64,000 nucleotides of DNA from Loktanella sp. D2R18 (GTDB taxonomy: Bacteria; Pseudomonadota; Alphaproteobacteria; Rhodobacterales; Rhodobacteraceae). The position numbers and the translations under genes are program-made. Below, piece after piece: positions 5,981-19,974 of the stretch (position 1 is its first letter; the number at the start of each line of letters is the position of its first letter). The stretch lies in contig NZ_QOCG01000014.1 in the NCBI RefSeq assembly GCF_003318235.1, positions 1 to 64,000 of the forward strand. The letters are read 5' to 3'. The notes below the pieces were generated by a model. It was given only the letters and a program-made list of their open reading frames with translations. It had not been told where the DNA came from and ran no database searches.

Positions 5981-7023
5981 CCCTCAAAGCCTCAGAGCTG
6001 GCGCTTGTACCATTTGTCAGCGTCGATAATATGATGCGCCTTGTGCATAGCATTGGGATCGACACGTTCATGGCCGATCTTGCGCGTGAAATAGAAACGG
6101 ATTTTGCACGGTGGGAATTGTTCGACAAAACACCGCGCATCGGCAGCCATTCTGATGTGGGCGTCATTGAATTAATGCCAACATCCGACGGGACGCATTA
6201 TGGGTTCAAATATGTAAACGGCCATCCGAAAAACATGAACGAAGGGCTGCAAACGGTCACTGCATTTGGCGTCCTATCTGACGTTTACACGGGTTATCCG
6301 ATCCTATTTTCAGAAATGACGGTGCTAACCGCATTGCGCACGGGCGCGATGTCAGCGGTCGCCACCAAACAATTGGCCCGCAAAGACGCAAAAACCATGG
6401 CGATGATCGGCAATGGTGCGCAGTCTGAATTCCAATGTCTGGCGATTAAGGCGGTTTGTGGGATCAATGACATCCGGCTGTATGATGTCGACCCAGCCGC
6501 CACCGAAAAATGCGCGGCTAACCTTGCGGATCTTGGGTTTACCATCACTAAATGCACGACGCCTGAAGACGCCATTCAGGGCGCTGATGTGATCACTGTC
6601 GCAACAGCGGATAAGGACATGCAAACCATTCTGACAGACAACATGGTTGGCGCAGGCGTGCATATCAACGCCATCGGCGGCGATTGCCCCGGTAAAACAG
6701 AACTACACCGCGATATTGTTGCGCGCTCGTCTGTTTTTGTTGAATATCCGCCGCAAACCCGGATCGAAGGCGAAATTCAACAAATGCCTGATGATCACCC
6801 GGTGACCGAACTTTGGCAGGTCATTACAGGGGCGCAACAAGGACGTACATCGTCGGGTGAGGTCACGCTTTTTGACGGTGTTGGTTTTGCGATCGAGGAT
6901 TTTTGCGCCCTGCGCTACGTCCATAAGCAGATCAAGGACACGCCGTTTTACGTTGATATCGACCTGATTGCCGACCCCGATGACCCGCGCGATTTGTTCG
7001 GGATGATCAAGCGGGCGAGATAA
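5977..7023 (+). CDS. Ornithine cyclodeaminase
   Basis: A 348-residue NAD-dependent enzyme of the ornithine cyclodeaminase/mu-crystallin family, converting ornithine to proline with release of ammonia. The nucleotide-binding region reads MAMIGNGAQSEFQCLA (about residues 137-152). The substrate region TALRTGAMSAVATKQLA lies just before it. The gene is coupled to arginase by a four-base overlap. The protein carries the longer C-terminus typical of the ornithine-specific enzymes rather than the shorter alanine dehydrogenase-like members. Confidence 0.9.
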   Translation: MTLKASELALVPFVSVDNMMRLVHSIGIDTFMADLAREIETDFARWELFDKTPRIGSHSDVGVIELMPTSDGTHYGFKYVNGHPKNMNEGLQTVTAFGVLSDVYTGYPILFSEMTVLTALRTGAMSAVATKQLARKDAKTMAMIGNGAQSEFQCLAIKAVCGINDIRLYDVDPAATEKCAANLADLGFTITKCTTPEDAIQGADVITVATADKDMQTILTDNMVGAGVHINAIGGDCPGKTELHRDIVARSSVFVEYPPQTRIEGEIQQMPDDHPVTELWQVITGAQQGRTSSGEVTLFDGVGFAIEDFCALRYVHKQIKDTPFYVDIDLIADPDDPRDLFGMIKRAR

Positions 7024-7060
7024 GCGCCAATCAACGCCAAATATATTCCCATAATAACAA

Positions 7061-7092
7061 AGGTTTAGGGCCTTACCGCGGTCCCTAAACCT
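7061..7092 (+). terminator. Stem-loop after the arginine operon
   Basis: AGGTTTAGGG at 7061-7070 and CCCTAAACCT at 7083-7092 form a perfect 10-base stem; the loop contains the small palindrome ACCGCGGT. No uridine run follows, so it is either a weak terminator for the ocd transcript or an upstream element of gyrA. Confidence 0.5.
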
Positions 7093-7185
7093 GCAACTTT
7101 GCATCGCCCATTGCACCCTATATCAAGTGTCTGATAGTATACCACGAACGAGATATAGCAGTAAAAATAGCAACAGGCGGTCCAC

Positions 7186-9927
7186 GTGAACTATACTCCT
7201 CAAACCCCTGAAAATGATGATGAAAACACGCCCTCAGCCTATGTGTACGATGGGCCTGCCGTTACTATCGAGCATGAGCTGAAAACCAGCTACCTTGATT
7301 ACGCAATGAGCGTGATCGTTTCACGTGCGATCCCTGACTTGCGTGATGGGCTTAAGCCCGTGCACCGCCGCATTCTTTACGGCATGAACGAAAGCGGGAA
7401 CACAGCTGATAAATCATACCGAAAATCGGCGCGTTCTGTTGGCGATGTGATGGGGAAATATCACCCGCACGGCGATAGTGCGATTTACGATGCGCTTGTA
7501 CGGATGGCACAAGATTTCTCTATGTCGCTCAAGCTATTAGACGGCCAAGGTAACTTTGGGTCTATGGACGGCGACCGTGCTGCGGCGATGCGTTATACCG
7601 AAGTGCGCATGGATAAACCTGCAGCGTTCTTGCTGGCAGATATCGATAAAGACACCGTTGATTTCCAAGATAACTACGACGGAAAAGACCGCGAACCCAC
7701 TGTTTTGCCAGCACGTTTTCCCAATATGCTGGTCAATGGCGCGGGCGGTATTGCTGTTGGTATGGCGACAAACATTCCGCCGCATAACCTTGGCGAAGTG
7801 ATCACGGCTACGCTTGCGCTGATCGACGAGCCTGATCTGACATCAGAGCAATTGATTGAATACGTCCCGGCCCCCGATTTCCCAACTGGCGGGATCATTT
7901 TGGGCCGCTCCGGCGCGCATAAAGCTTATCTTGAAGGGCGCGGTTCCGTCATCGTACGGTCCAAAACGCACATCGAAGAAATCCGCAAAGATCGCTATGC
8001 TATCGTCATCGACGAAATTCCGTATCAGGTGAATAAGGCCGCGATGATCGACAAGATCGCCGAAGCTGCCCGCGACAAGCGGATCGAAGGCATCGCACAT
8101 GTCCAAGACGAATCCGACCGGAATGGTGTCCGTGTTGTGGTCGAGCTTAAACGCGATGCAACGGCCGAAGTCGTCTTGAACCAGCTGTTCCGCTTCACAC
8201 CGATGCAGACCTATTTCGGCTGTAACATGCTGGCGTTGAACGGCGGTAAGCCCGAACAATTGACGCTGCGCGTGTTCCTAACCTCCTTTATCGATTTCCG
8301 TGAAGATGTGGTCGCGCGCCGTACCGCGTTTGAGCTGCGCAAAGCCCGCGAACGCGCGCATATTTTGTGTGGTTTGGCAGTGGCCGTCACAAATATTGAC
8401 GAAGTTGTCGCGACCATCCGGGCATCTATCGACGCTGCAAGTGCGCGCGAGGCGCTTATGACCCGCCGCTGGCCTGCAGAAACGATCCTTGAATATATCG
8501 CGCTGATCGATGACCCGACCCACACCGCCAACGACGACGGCACCTATAACCTATCAGAAACACAAGCCCGCGCGATCCTTGAGTTACGTCTGCAACGCTT
8601 GACCCAAATTGGCGTCAAAGAAGTCACCGACGAGCTGCAAGAACTTGCAGGTAAGATCCGGGAATACCTTGAAATTCTAGGATCACGTGACCGGATCATG
8701 CAGATCATTCGTGATGAGCTGAACGAAGTGCGTGAAAAATTCGCTGTGCCACGTCGGACGGAAGTCGTCGATTGGGCTGGAGATATGGACGACGAAGACC
8801 TGATTGAACGTGAAGACATGGTCGTCACGGTCACGTCTGGCGGCTATATCAAGCGAACCGCGCTTGCCGATTTCCGCGCGCAACGCCGTGGCGGTAAAGG
8901 TCTGTCATCCATGGCCACTAAAGAAGAAGACGTGGTAACCACGCTGTTCGTGGCTAATACGCATACGCAACTGCTATTCTTCACAACCGACGGTATGGTC
9001 TACAAGCTGAAAACATGGCGCTTGCCATTGGGCAGCCGGACAGCCAAGGGCAAGGCGATTGTGAACATCCTGCCAATCCCGGCAGGTGTTTCTATCGCTG
9101 CGATTATGCCTGTCGACCGCCCCGAAGAAGAATGGGATGACCTACAGGTCGTCTTCGCAACCTCTGCTGGAACTGTGCGTCGTAATAAGCTGTCAGACTT
9201 CACAAATGTGATGCGCAACGGCAAGATCGCGATGAAGTTTGAGGACGATCACGCCGAGACAACCCTGATCAATGCGCGCATTGCGTCCAACGATGATGAT
9301 GTGATGCTTGTCACCGATTCAGGGCGCGCAATCCGCTTCCCGGCGACCGATGTGCGAGTGTTCAATTCACGTGCCTCTGTCGGTGTGCGTGGGATCAAAC
9401 TGCAAGGCGATGATACCGTCGTATCTATGTCAATCATCGGCCATTTTGACGCCGAAGCGTCCGAGCGCGCCGCCTATCTGAAAATGCGCCGTGCAATGGC
9501 CGGGCTTGCGGATGATGCTGAAACAGATGATGAAGATGAGGCGGCACCTGGCGCTATCAGCCAAGAACGCTATGCAGAGATGTCAGCAGCCGAAAACCTG
9601 ATCCTGACGATCACGTCGCAAGGGTCCGGTAAACTGTCATCCAGCCACGACTACCCTGTGCGCGGGCGTGGTGGCATGGGGGTTGCGGCGATGGATAAGG
9701 CGATGCGCGGCGGACCATTGGTGACATCCTTCCCTGTAGAAATGTCTGACCAGATCATGCTGGTCACTTCAACTGGCCAATCAATCCGTGTGCCAATCGA
9801 GGGTATCTCATTCCGCTCGCGCGGTGCTGGCGGCGTCAAAGTCTTTAACACGGGCAAAGGCGAAACCGTTGTCAGCGTTGCCTGGATCGCAGATCAAGGC
9901 GATGATGAGGAAGACGGCGAAGGCTAG
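7186..9927 (+). CDS. gyrA: DNA gyrase subunit A
   Basis: A 913-residue DNA cleavage and rejoining subunit of gyrase. The start codon is GTG. The active-site tyrosine is Tyr137 in [10 protein letters not shown]. The quinolone-determining region reads [19 protein letters not shown], with Ser98 and Asp102 in the wild-type state at the positions equivalent to E. coli 83 and 87. The C-terminal beta-pinwheel contains the GyrA box QRRGGKG (about residues 566-572). An acidic insert around residues 780-795 and an acidic tail follow the last blades. It is transcribed alone. Confidence 0.97.
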   Translation: MNYTPQTPENDDENTPSAYVYDGPAVTIEHELKTSYLDYAMSVIVSRAIPDLRDGLKPVHRRILYGMNESGNTADKSYRKSARSVGDVMGKYHPHGDSAIYDALVRMAQDFSMSLKLLDGQGNFGSMDGDRAAAMRYTEVRMDKPAAFLLADIDKDTVDFQDNYDGKDREPTVLPARFPNMLVNGAGGIAVGMATNIPPHNLGEVITATLALIDEPDLTSEQLIEYVPAPDFPTGGIILGRSGAHKAYLEGRGSVIVRSKTHIEEIRKDRYAIVIDEIPYQVNKAAMIDKIAEAARDKRIEGIAHVQDESDRNGVRVVVELKRDATAEVVLNQLFRFTPMQTYFGCNMLALNGGKPEQLTLRVFLTSFIDFREDVVARRTAFELRKARERAHILCGLAVAVTNIDEVVATIRASIDAASAREALMTRRWPAETILEYIALIDDPTHTANDDGTYNLSETQARAILELRLQRLTQIGVKEVTDELQELAGKIREYLEILGSRDRIMQIIRDELNEVREKFAVPRRTEVVDWAGDMDDEDLIEREDMVVTVTSGGYIKRTALADFRAQRRGGKGLSSMATKEEDVVTTLFVANTHTQLLFFTTDGMVYKLKTWRLPLGSRTAKGKAIVNILPIPAGVSIAAIMPVDRPEEEWDDLQVVFATSAGTVRRNKLSDFTNVMRNGKIAMKFEDDHAETTLINARIASNDDDVMLVTDSGRAIRFPATDVRVFNSRASVGVRGIKLQGDDTVVSMSIIGHFDAEASERAAYLKMRRAMAGLADDAETDDEDEAAPGAISQERYAEMSAAENLILTITSQGSGKLSSSHDYPVRGRGGMGVAAMDKAMRGGPLVTSFPVEMSDQIMLVTSTGQSIRVPIEGISFRSRGAGGVKVFNTGKGETVVSVAWIADQGDDEEDGEG

Positions 9928-10104
9928 TCGATCTCACATTTGCTTTAGTTTTTGTAAGTATAAGTAAGGATTTTCCTACTTCCATTTTGCAGAACCTGAC
10001 GTTAGGTAATCAATTATTCATAATTTTATGAGTTGCGATCAATTTTGACCGCCGAAATTCTCATAAACTGACCCTATGTGGGGTCACTAACTAGGAGACG
10101 ACCA

Positions 10105-10839
10105 ATGACTAAGAACATTTTACTCGCAACAACTTGCCTTGTTGTTGGCGCAACAAGCGCGAGCGCACTTGAATTTACCGGCGCCACAATCGGTGCCGAT
10201 TATACGGCTTACACAAGCTCCGGCTTAGACGAAGTAACCTCACTCGGTTTCTCAAGCGAGCTCGAATTTTCACTCGCTCCGAGCTTTTCGATGGCGTTGA
10301 ACATTTCGCGTGAAAGCTTTGACGTTGATGGCGCGCCGTTTGATCTCACGTCTTCAGATATTTCCCTGCACGGGATTTATAGCGTGAACGACGCCGTAAA
10401 AGTTGGCGCATTTGTCGCCCAAAGCAGTTTTTTCTACTACGATTCAGATAGCTATGGGGTTGAAGCCGCTTATGATGGCGGATCATATAATGTAGCCGGC
10501 TATATCGGCGCTGCTGATTTCGAAATTGCTGACGAGACAATGACATTGTTTGGATTGAACGGTGATTACGGCTTCGCCAACGGTTTTGGCGTTCAAGCTG
10601 CCGTTGATGTCGTCGATTTCCAAGACTTTGATCTTACTGTTGCTACCTCAACTATTGGTGCAACCTATGACTTTGGGAACGGGGTATCAATTTCAGCTGA
10701 TCTCGGCCGGATCGACATTGACGATACTGGCTCCTCTGACGAAGAAACCTTTGTTTCTGTTGGCACGACCTTTGCGTTTGGCCCAGAGGGTGGCACTACA
10801 TTTAAAACGCCTAAGGGTTTCGACCTATTCTTCTTCTAG
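10105..10839 (+). CDS. Putative outer-membrane beta-barrel protein
   Basis: A 244-residue protein with an N-terminal signal peptide (residues 1 to about 22, cut near TSASA-LEF). The rest alternates aromatic and small residues in short strands, is acidic and ends with phenylalanine, as expected for insertion by the BAM complex. AGGAG at 10093-10097 fixes the ATG at 10105; an in-frame upstream start at 10078 lacks one. The pattern suggests a small porin-like barrel of Rhodobacteraceae, but no named family is certain. It is a single-gene unit with its own terminator. Confidence 0.65.
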   Translation: MTKNILLATTCLVVGATSASALEFTGATIGADYTAYTSSGLDEVTSLGFSSELEFSLAPSFSMALNISRESFDVDGAPFDLTSSDISLHGIYSVNDAVKVGAFVAQSSFFYYDSDSYGVEAAYDGGSYNVAGYIGAADFEIADETMTLFGLNGDYGFANGFGVQAAVDVVDFQDFDLTVATSTIGATYDFGNGVSISADLGRIDIDDTGSSDEETFVSVGTTFAFGPEGGTTFKTPKGFDLFFF

Positions 10840-10871
10840 TCTGAGGACAGTTGCGTTCGAAAATAGTTTGC

Positions 10872-10901
10872 AAAAGCCCCGTGGGAAACCTCGGGGCTTT
10901 T
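10872..10901 (+). terminator. Rho-independent terminator
   Basis: AAAAGCCCCG at 10872-10881 pairs with CGGGGCTTTT at 10892-10901, followed by more T residues. It ends the beta-barrel gene and lies just before trmFO. Confidence 0.85.
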
Positions 10902-10932
10902 CATTTTTGTGCGCGCACACTACATCCCTCAT

Positions 10933-12276
10933 ATGAAAAATACACTCAATATCATCGGCGGCGGCATGGCCGGATCAGAGGCCGCGTGGCAGGCGGCGAA
11001 CGCTGGTCTGAACGTCATTATCCATGAAATGCGTCCCAAGGTAGAAACCTTTGCGCACCGGACCGGCAACCTTGGAGAAATGGTCTGTTCAAACTCATTT
11101 CGCTCTGACGATCATGAGCATAATGCTGTCGGTCTGCTGCATTGGGAAATGCGTGCTGCTGATGGGTTAATCATGAAAACGGCTGAGAAACACCGCATTC
11201 CTGCGGGCGGCGCCTTGGCGGTTGATCGCGACCCCTTTGCAGAAAGTGTTACCGCGGCGCTTAAAGCCCACCCCAATATCACGATTTCTTATGAAGAAAT
11301 CACTTCCTTGCCCGAAGACGGTCATTGGATTATCGCCACCGGTCCGCTGACATCAGGCGCGCTAGCCGAAGCGATCCAAGCCGAAACCAGTGCAGAGGCG
11401 CTCGCATTCTTTGATGCTATTGCCCCGATTGTTTATCATGAAAGCATCAATATGGATGTCGCATGGATGCAATCGCGCTACGACAAAGGCGAAACAATCG
11501 AAGAGCAAACCGCCTATCTGAATTGCCCGATGACCAAAGACCAATATGAGACCTTTATCGACGCGCTTTTGGCGGCCGATAAGACGGAATTCAAAGAAGG
11601 CGAAACTGCGGGCTATTTCGATGGCTGCTTACCGATTGAGGTGATGGCCGAACGTGGCCGCGAAACATTACGTTTCGGACCAATGAAACCGGTTGGCCTG
11701 ACAAATGCCCATGACCACGAAAACAAGGCCTATGCCGTCGTGCAGCTGCGGCGGGACAATGCGCTTGGCACACTTTACAATATAGTCGGGTTCCAAACTA
11801 AGATGAAATACGGCGCACAAAAGGATGTTTTTAAAACGATTCCTGCGCTTGAAAATGCCGAATTCGCACGCCTTGGCGGGATTCACCGGAACACATTTAT
11901 TAATTCACCGACACTGCTTGATGGTCAAATGCGTTTGAACTCTCGTCCTAATATCCGGTTTGCGGGTCAAATTACGGGCGTTGAAGGTTATGTCGAAAGT
12001 GCGGCGATGGGCCTGCTAGCTGGCCGGATGGCTGTCTCCGAAATCACCGGGAAACCGATGCCCGCCGTGCCTAACACCACCGCGATGGGCGCGCTGGTCA
12101 CCCATATTACGGGCGGGGCAGAGGCAAAGACATTCCAGCCGATGAATGTGAATTTCGGGCTATTTCCACCTCTCGAAGGCGCGAAAAACGGGCGTCGCAA
12201 CCGTAAAACCCGTTACAAGGGCTATACCGACCGGGCCAAAGTTGATTGGCAAGGCTGGTTGGAGCAGAGCGCCTAG
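10933..12276 (+). CDS. trmFO: tRNA U54 methyltransferase TrmFO (folate-dependent)
   Basis: A 447-residue FAD enzyme that makes 5-methyluridine at position 54 of tRNA with methylenetetrahydrofolate as carbon donor. The FAD-binding loop is [16 protein letters not shown] at the N-terminus. The conserved cysteine region [14 protein letters not shown] follows at about 45-58. The C-terminal part contains [11 protein letters not shown]. The start at 10933 (MKNTLNII) fits the family; 10909 would add eight residues. The stop is directly followed by the gluQ start with no gap. Confidence 0.93.
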   Translation: MKNTLNIIGGGMAGSEAAWQAANAGLNVIIHEMRPKVETFAHRTGNLGEMVCSNSFRSDDHEHNAVGLLHWEMRAADGLIMKTAEKHRIPAGGALAVDRDPFAESVTAALKAHPNITISYEEITSLPEDGHWIIATGPLTSGALAEAIQAETSAEALAFFDAIAPIVYHESINMDVAWMQSRYDKGETIEEQTAYLNCPMTKDQYETFIDALLAADKTEFKEGETAGYFDGCLPIEVMAERGRETLRFGPMKPVGLTNAHDHENKAYAVVQLRRDNALGTLYNIVGFQTKMKYGAQKDVFKTIPALENAEFARLGGIHRNTFINSPTLLDGQMRLNSRPNIRFAGQITGVEGYVESAAMGLLAGRMAVSEITGKPMPAVPNTTAMGALVTHITGGAEAKTFQPMNVNFGLFPPLEGAKNGRRNRKTRYKGYTDRAKVDWQGWLEQSA

Positions 12277-13116
12277 ATGATCACGCGGTTTGCCCCCTCG
12301 CCGACAGGCCCGTTGCATCTGGGGCACGCCTACTCCGCGCTCACGGTCTGGGCTATCGCTAAAAAACACGACGGTACTGCGTTGCTACGGATCGAAGACA
12401 CGGACAGCACGCGCGCGCGATCCGCATTTGAAATCGGTATTTATGATGATTTGGACTGGCTTGGACTACACTGGCCAACACCTGTACGGCGGCAGTCAGA
12501 CCATCTGGCAGGCTACGCAGCGGCGCTGGAAAGCCTGAACGCACGTGGGCTGCTTTACCCATGCAGTTGCAGCCGTCGCGAAATTCTTGCGTCCGGTGCG
12601 ACACCGGGTGCCGAAGGCTTGGTCTATCCCGGCACTTGCCGGCAACGGTCTATGGCGACCGCCAAACCCGGCGACGCCATAAGGCTGAATATCGCAGCCG
12701 GTCTTGATCACATTGGGCAGCTGCGTAGCTTTGTTGAATGCGGTGCGGGAAAGGTTGTCGAACATCAGGTTTCCACCAAATTCCTGCTTGATCAAATCGG
12801 CGATCCCGTCCTTAAACGCAAAGACAGCGGCGATATTGCTTACCACCTTGCCTGCGTCCACGATGATGCGCTCCAAAATATCACCCATGTGGTGCGCGGT
12901 ATGGATCTCTGGTCGTTGACACCGTTTCAGGTTTTTTTACAGCAGCTTATGGGATGGAAGACTCCGCAATACCGCCACCACGCTTTAGTCACCGACGCGG
13001 ATGGAAAACGCCTTGCCAAGATCGATCGCTCCAAGGCGCTGTCCAAATACCGTACCGAAGGAATATCACCAGATGACATCGGCGCAATGATCGGACTACC
13101 GATATCATCTCGCTAA
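12277..13116 (+). CDS. gluQ: Glutamyl-Q tRNA(Asp) synthetase
   Basis: A 279-residue paralogue of the catalytic domain of glutamyl-tRNA synthetase, which attaches glutamate to queuosine in tRNA-Asp. The HIGH-like motif is in FAPSPTGPLHLGHAYSAL (residues 5-22), and the KMSKS-like motif is KRLAKIDRS near the C-terminus. The Zn-binding Cys set (YPCSCSRR and later TCR) is present. It lacks the anticodon-binding domain of GltX, which separates it from that enzyme. It starts one base after trmFO, so the two tRNA-modifying genes form an operon. Confidence 0.9.
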   Translation: MITRFAPSPTGPLHLGHAYSALTVWAIAKKHDGTALLRIEDTDSTRARSAFEIGIYDDLDWLGLHWPTPVRRQSDHLAGYAAALESLNARGLLYPCSCSRREILASGATPGAEGLVYPGTCRQRSMATAKPGDAIRLNIAAGLDHIGQLRSFVECGAGKVVEHQVSTKFLLDQIGDPVLKRKDSGDIAYHLACVHDDALQNITHVVRGMDLWSLTPFQVFLQQLMGWKTPQYRHHALVTDADGKRLAKIDRSKALSKYRTEGISPDDIGAMIGLPISSR

Positions 13117-13141
13117 AAATACTCCCGCGCGGCGCGCATCC

Positions 13142-13504
13142 CTAGCTCTCCAATGGCGCTTGCGTGATAAGTTCGACACCATCGACAACATCAGTGTAAA
13201 AACAAGTGCGACGCCCCGTGTGGCAAGCTGCGCCAATCTGGTTGACCATGACCAAAAGGCAATCGCGGTCGCAATCAATGCTAAAATTAACCAGTTCTTG
13301 CGTATGACCGCTGGTTTCGCCTTTGATCCAAAACGCCTGCCGCGAACGCGACCAATAGGTCACTCGGCCCGTCGCAAGCGTCTTTTCAACTGCGGCTGCA
13401 TTCATCCAAGCCATCATGAGAACTTCGCCTGATGTGGCATCTTGCGCGATCGCCGGGATCAACCCTGCGTCATTATATGTGAGGTTGGTTGGGTCAAAAG
13501 TCAT
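13142..13504 (-). CDS. hisI: Phosphoribosyl-AMP cyclohydrolase
   Basis: A 120-residue enzyme of histidine biosynthesis, third step. The visible signature includes [17 protein letters not shown] and [18 protein letters not shown], with metal-binding Asp and Cys residues in DCDRDCLL and [11 protein letters not shown]. It is the monofunctional form, without the HisE domain. It is convergent with gluQ and divergent from the NifU-like gene, and no other his gene is in the window. Confidence 0.93.
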   Translation of the reverse strand: MTFDPTNLTYNDAGLIPAIAQDATSGEVLMMAWMNAAAVEKTLATGRVTYWSRSRQAFWIKGETSGHTQELVNFSIDCDRDCLLVMVNQIGAACHTGRRTCFYTDVVDGVELITQAPLES

Positions 13505-13571
13505 GGTGGCCCCCTTTGCATCTAGCTGATTGGCCCCTATCTAGGGGGGACCGCACGAAAGGGCAAACACT

Positions 13572-14012
13572 GTGTCAGCAGAAACAGATATGATCAAACT
13601 CTATTCGGGACGGATATTGGCGCTGGCTGCTGATATGCCCCGCACAACCCGGCTTGAAGCGCCCTCCGCGACCGCAAAAAAACGCGCACCACTGTGCGGA
13701 TCGACAGTGACCGTGGATGTGCAAATCGCCGCTGGCATCATCACAGATTTCGGGCAAGATGTGAAAGCCTGCGCCTTGGGCCAGGCGGCGGCAGCTGTGG
13801 TTGGTGCCAATATTGTCGGGTTGTCCCCGGCGCAGGTCCAGGCGGGACGTGAGCAATTGTTTAATATGCTCAAGAATGACGGGCCGACACCTGTGGCCCC
13901 ATTTGGCGATCTTGCGGTGCTTGAACCTGCAAAAGACTACAAAAATCGCCATGCGTCGATCTTGCTCGCGTTTGATGCGATTTTAGATGCGATCAACGCC
14001 GTTCCCGCATAA
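13572..14012 (+). CDS. NifU/IscU-like iron-sulfur scaffold protein
   Basis: A 146-residue protein of the NifU N-terminal family. The first cysteine is in PLCGSTVTVDV and the second in VKACALGQAAAAV, as in scaffold proteins, but the C-terminal third cysteine of IscU is not seen. It starts with GTG at 13572. This short form is common in Rhodobacteraceae, where it stands apart from the suf operon. The exact client and whether it binds a cluster are unknown. A strong hairpin follows its stop. Confidence 0.75.
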   Translation: MSAETDMIKLYSGRILALAADMPRTTRLEAPSATAKKRAPLCGSTVTVDVQIAAGIITDFGQDVKACALGQAAAAVVGANIVGLSPAQVQAGREQLFNMLKNDGPTPVAPFGDLAVLEPAKDYKNRHASILLAFDAILDAINAVPA

Positions 14013-14016
14013 AAAA

Positions 14017-14047
14017 CCGCCGCGCATCCGGGACAGGATGGCGGCGG
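14017..14047. terminator. Terminator hairpin after the NifU-like gene
   Basis: CCGCCGC at 14017-14023 and CATCC at 14025-14029 pair with GGATG and GCGGCGG at 14036-14047, with one bulged base. An A-run on the left and TTTT on the right would let it serve both strands. Confidence 0.7.
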
Positions 14048-14189
14048 CAAAGTTTTGTAACGCAAGGTCTGGTGAATTCCATCGGGAGAGGCAAAACCCC
14101 GGTCAGGATCGTTGACAGGCAGGTCATTCAGTATTGCATCGGTGGGACAGCGCAATCTGAGGGTCACCAAACCCGCGTTACATAGGCGG

Positions 14190-14312
14190 TCAGATCAATC
14201 CAGGCAGGGATAATCCGACAAACAGCATGACCATCAGAGCAACAACACCAAGCGCATCAGCCAAAATCGTGTCACGGGACCGGACAATAACGTCTCTGAT
14301 TTCCTTAGCCAT
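14190..14312 (-). CDS. 40-residue single-span membrane protein
   Basis: A short gene with a near-perfect ribosome-binding site: AAGGAG lies 7 bases before its ATG. The product begins MAKEIRDVIVRSRDTILADA and continues with one hydrophobic helix (residues about 21-37, ending GLSLPGLI). A basic N-terminus and one membrane helix suggest N-in topology. Similar tiny proteins with an SRDTILADA-like start recur in Rhodobacteraceae, from memory. Function unknown. It reads toward the NifU-like terminator and lies 89 bases from recG. Confidence 0.7.
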   Translation of the reverse strand: MAKEIRDVIVRSRDTILADALGVVALMVMLFVGLSLPGLI

Positions 14313-14401
14313 TTTATTGCTCCTTTGTTCTGTTGCCTCTTTGTTCCCATATCAGTAACTATCTGTAAAGAACTTTTTGAGAACATTTGCGAACAAAATA
14401 T

Positions 14402-18639
<4,238 letters not shown>

Positions 18640-18760
18640 TTAACAGCCAGCATGCGCTGGTAACCCGTTTAATTCTTAGGCAACCCAGCCGACAAGGTCC
18701 AGTGCCGAAGCCGCCCAAGTCTGGCCTGATCAGATCCGTGAGTGGTGGAATATGGCTGGG

Positions 18761-19474
18761 TTAGGCGCTAACTGCGATGAGTTCCGATTGCGCGACTGGA
18801 TCCGGATCACGCAATACATAACCGCGGCCCCAGACAGTTTCGATATAGTTTTCGCCATCGGTTGCTTCACTTAGTTTTTTACGCAGTTTGCAGATGAAGA
18901 CATCGATAATCTTGAGTTCAGGTTCGTCCATGCCCCCATAGAGGTGATTGAGGAACATTTCTTTGGTCAAAGTTGTGCCTTTTCGCAGGCTCAACAGTTC
19001 GAGCATCTGATATTCTTTACCTGTGAGATGCACCGCCGCTTTCCCGACGTTAACGGTTTTTGCGTCTAAGTTGACGGCAATCTGACCTGTTTTTATGACT
19101 GATTGCGCGTGTCCTTTTGAGCGCCGAATGATCGCGTGAATGCGCGCGACCAATTCTTCGCGGTGGAACGGCTTGGTCAGGTAGTCGTCCGCGCCAAAGC
19201 CGAACCCTTTGAGTTTACTTTCGGTGCCATCATCACCAGAAAGGATCAAAATCGGCGTATCAATGCGGCTAAGCCGCAGCTGGCGTAGCACCTCATGCCC
19301 ATTCATGTCAGGTAAATTCAGGTCAAGCAGGATCAAATCGTAGTCGTATAGCTTTGCGAGATCGATCCCCTCCTCCCCCAGATCCGTAGCATAGACGTTC
19401 AAATTGGCATGGGTCAGCATCAATTCAATGCTTTTGGACGTTGTTGGGTCATCTTCAACCAGCAAAACACGCAT
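18761..19474 (-). CDS. ctrA: Cell-cycle response regulator CtrA
   Basis: A 237-residue OmpR-type master regulator. The receiver domain (1 to about 115) has phosphoacceptor Asp51 in [15 protein letters not shown]; the C-terminal winged HTH (about 125-225) contains [12 protein letters not shown] and [10 protein letters not shown]. In Rhodobacteraceae, CtrA controls motility, gene-transfer-agent expression and related functions. A CcrM-type GATTC site lies at 19479-19483, five bases before the start, and a TTAA-N7-TTAC CtrA-like site lies at 19525-19539, so autoregulation is plausible. sciP is just upstream on the same strand; chpT is also in this window. Confidence 0.96.
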   Translation of the reverse strand: MRVLLVEDDPTTSKSIELMLTHANLNVYATDLGEEGIDLAKLYDYDLILLDLNLPDMNGHEVLRQLRLSRIDTPILILSGDDGTESKLKGFGFGADDYLTKPFHREELVARIHAIIRRSKGHAQSVIKTGQIAVNLDAKTVNVGKAAVHLTGKEYQMLELLSLRKGTTLTKEMFLNHLYGGMDEPELKIIDVFICKLRKKLSEATDGENYIETVWGRGYVLRDPDPVAQSELIAVSA

Positions 19475-19524
19475 TCGGGATTCTCCGCTTTCTCGTTTAT
19501 AGCGTTAACCTAAACTGCGAAAGG

Positions 19525-19539
19525 TTAACCACACGTTAC
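19525..19539. promoter_or_regulatory. Candidate CtrA-binding site upstream of ctrA
   Basis: TTAA at 19525-19528, seven bases, then TTAC at 19536-19539: one mismatch from the TTAA-N7-TTAA consensus. A separate GTTAACC half-site lies at 19504-19510. Both fall between sciP and ctrA. Confidence 0.45.
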
Positions 19540-19565
19540 CAGTGATTACGTTATTTCACTTCAAT

Positions 19566-19844
19566 CTAGGGTTGTCTATACTGTTGCAGTGCCGTTGTCT
19601 TTAGCGCTGCTTCACCGTGCAGCGCGACCGCATTTTCCCATTCACTGAATTCTTCTTCGGACAGCCCATACCGTTCGAGCGCATCTTTGCGCGGGATCAA
19701 CCCCCCTGATACCGCCCGGACAACGGCCGCTTTGCGCGATGCTACCCAACGCCGTGTATTTTCTGGTGGCAAATCTGCACGGGTCATAATCGACCCGTCT
19801 GGCAAGGTGATTGACCGTGGTCCTTCTACTTTTCTAAGATACAT
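19566..19844 (-). CDS. sciP: SciP (DUF1153), CtrA-antagonising HTH protein
   Basis: A 92-residue protein of the DUF1153/SciP family. In Caulobacter, SciP binds CtrA and blocks activation of CtrA-dependent promoters. The typical start MYLRKVEGPRSITLPDG and the HTH region SGGLIPRKDALERYGLSEEE are visible. It lies 91 bases upstream of ctrA on the same strand, so the activator and its antagonist may share a transcript or regulation. Confidence 0.9.
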   Translation of the reverse strand: MYLRKVEGPRSITLPDGSIMTRADLPPENTRRWVASRKAAVVRAVSGGLIPRKDALERYGLSEEEFSEWENAVALHGEAALKTTALQQYRQP

Positions 19845-19974
19845 TACGCACCCCTTTCGGTTACTCCCGACTGAGGGTATGACGCCAAGGACTTAATGAT
19901 CCGTATAACCTGCCCTTGAGAGTACGGCGCATTTTCCTATATTTCATATCGAACTTTACCCAACTGGACACGTT

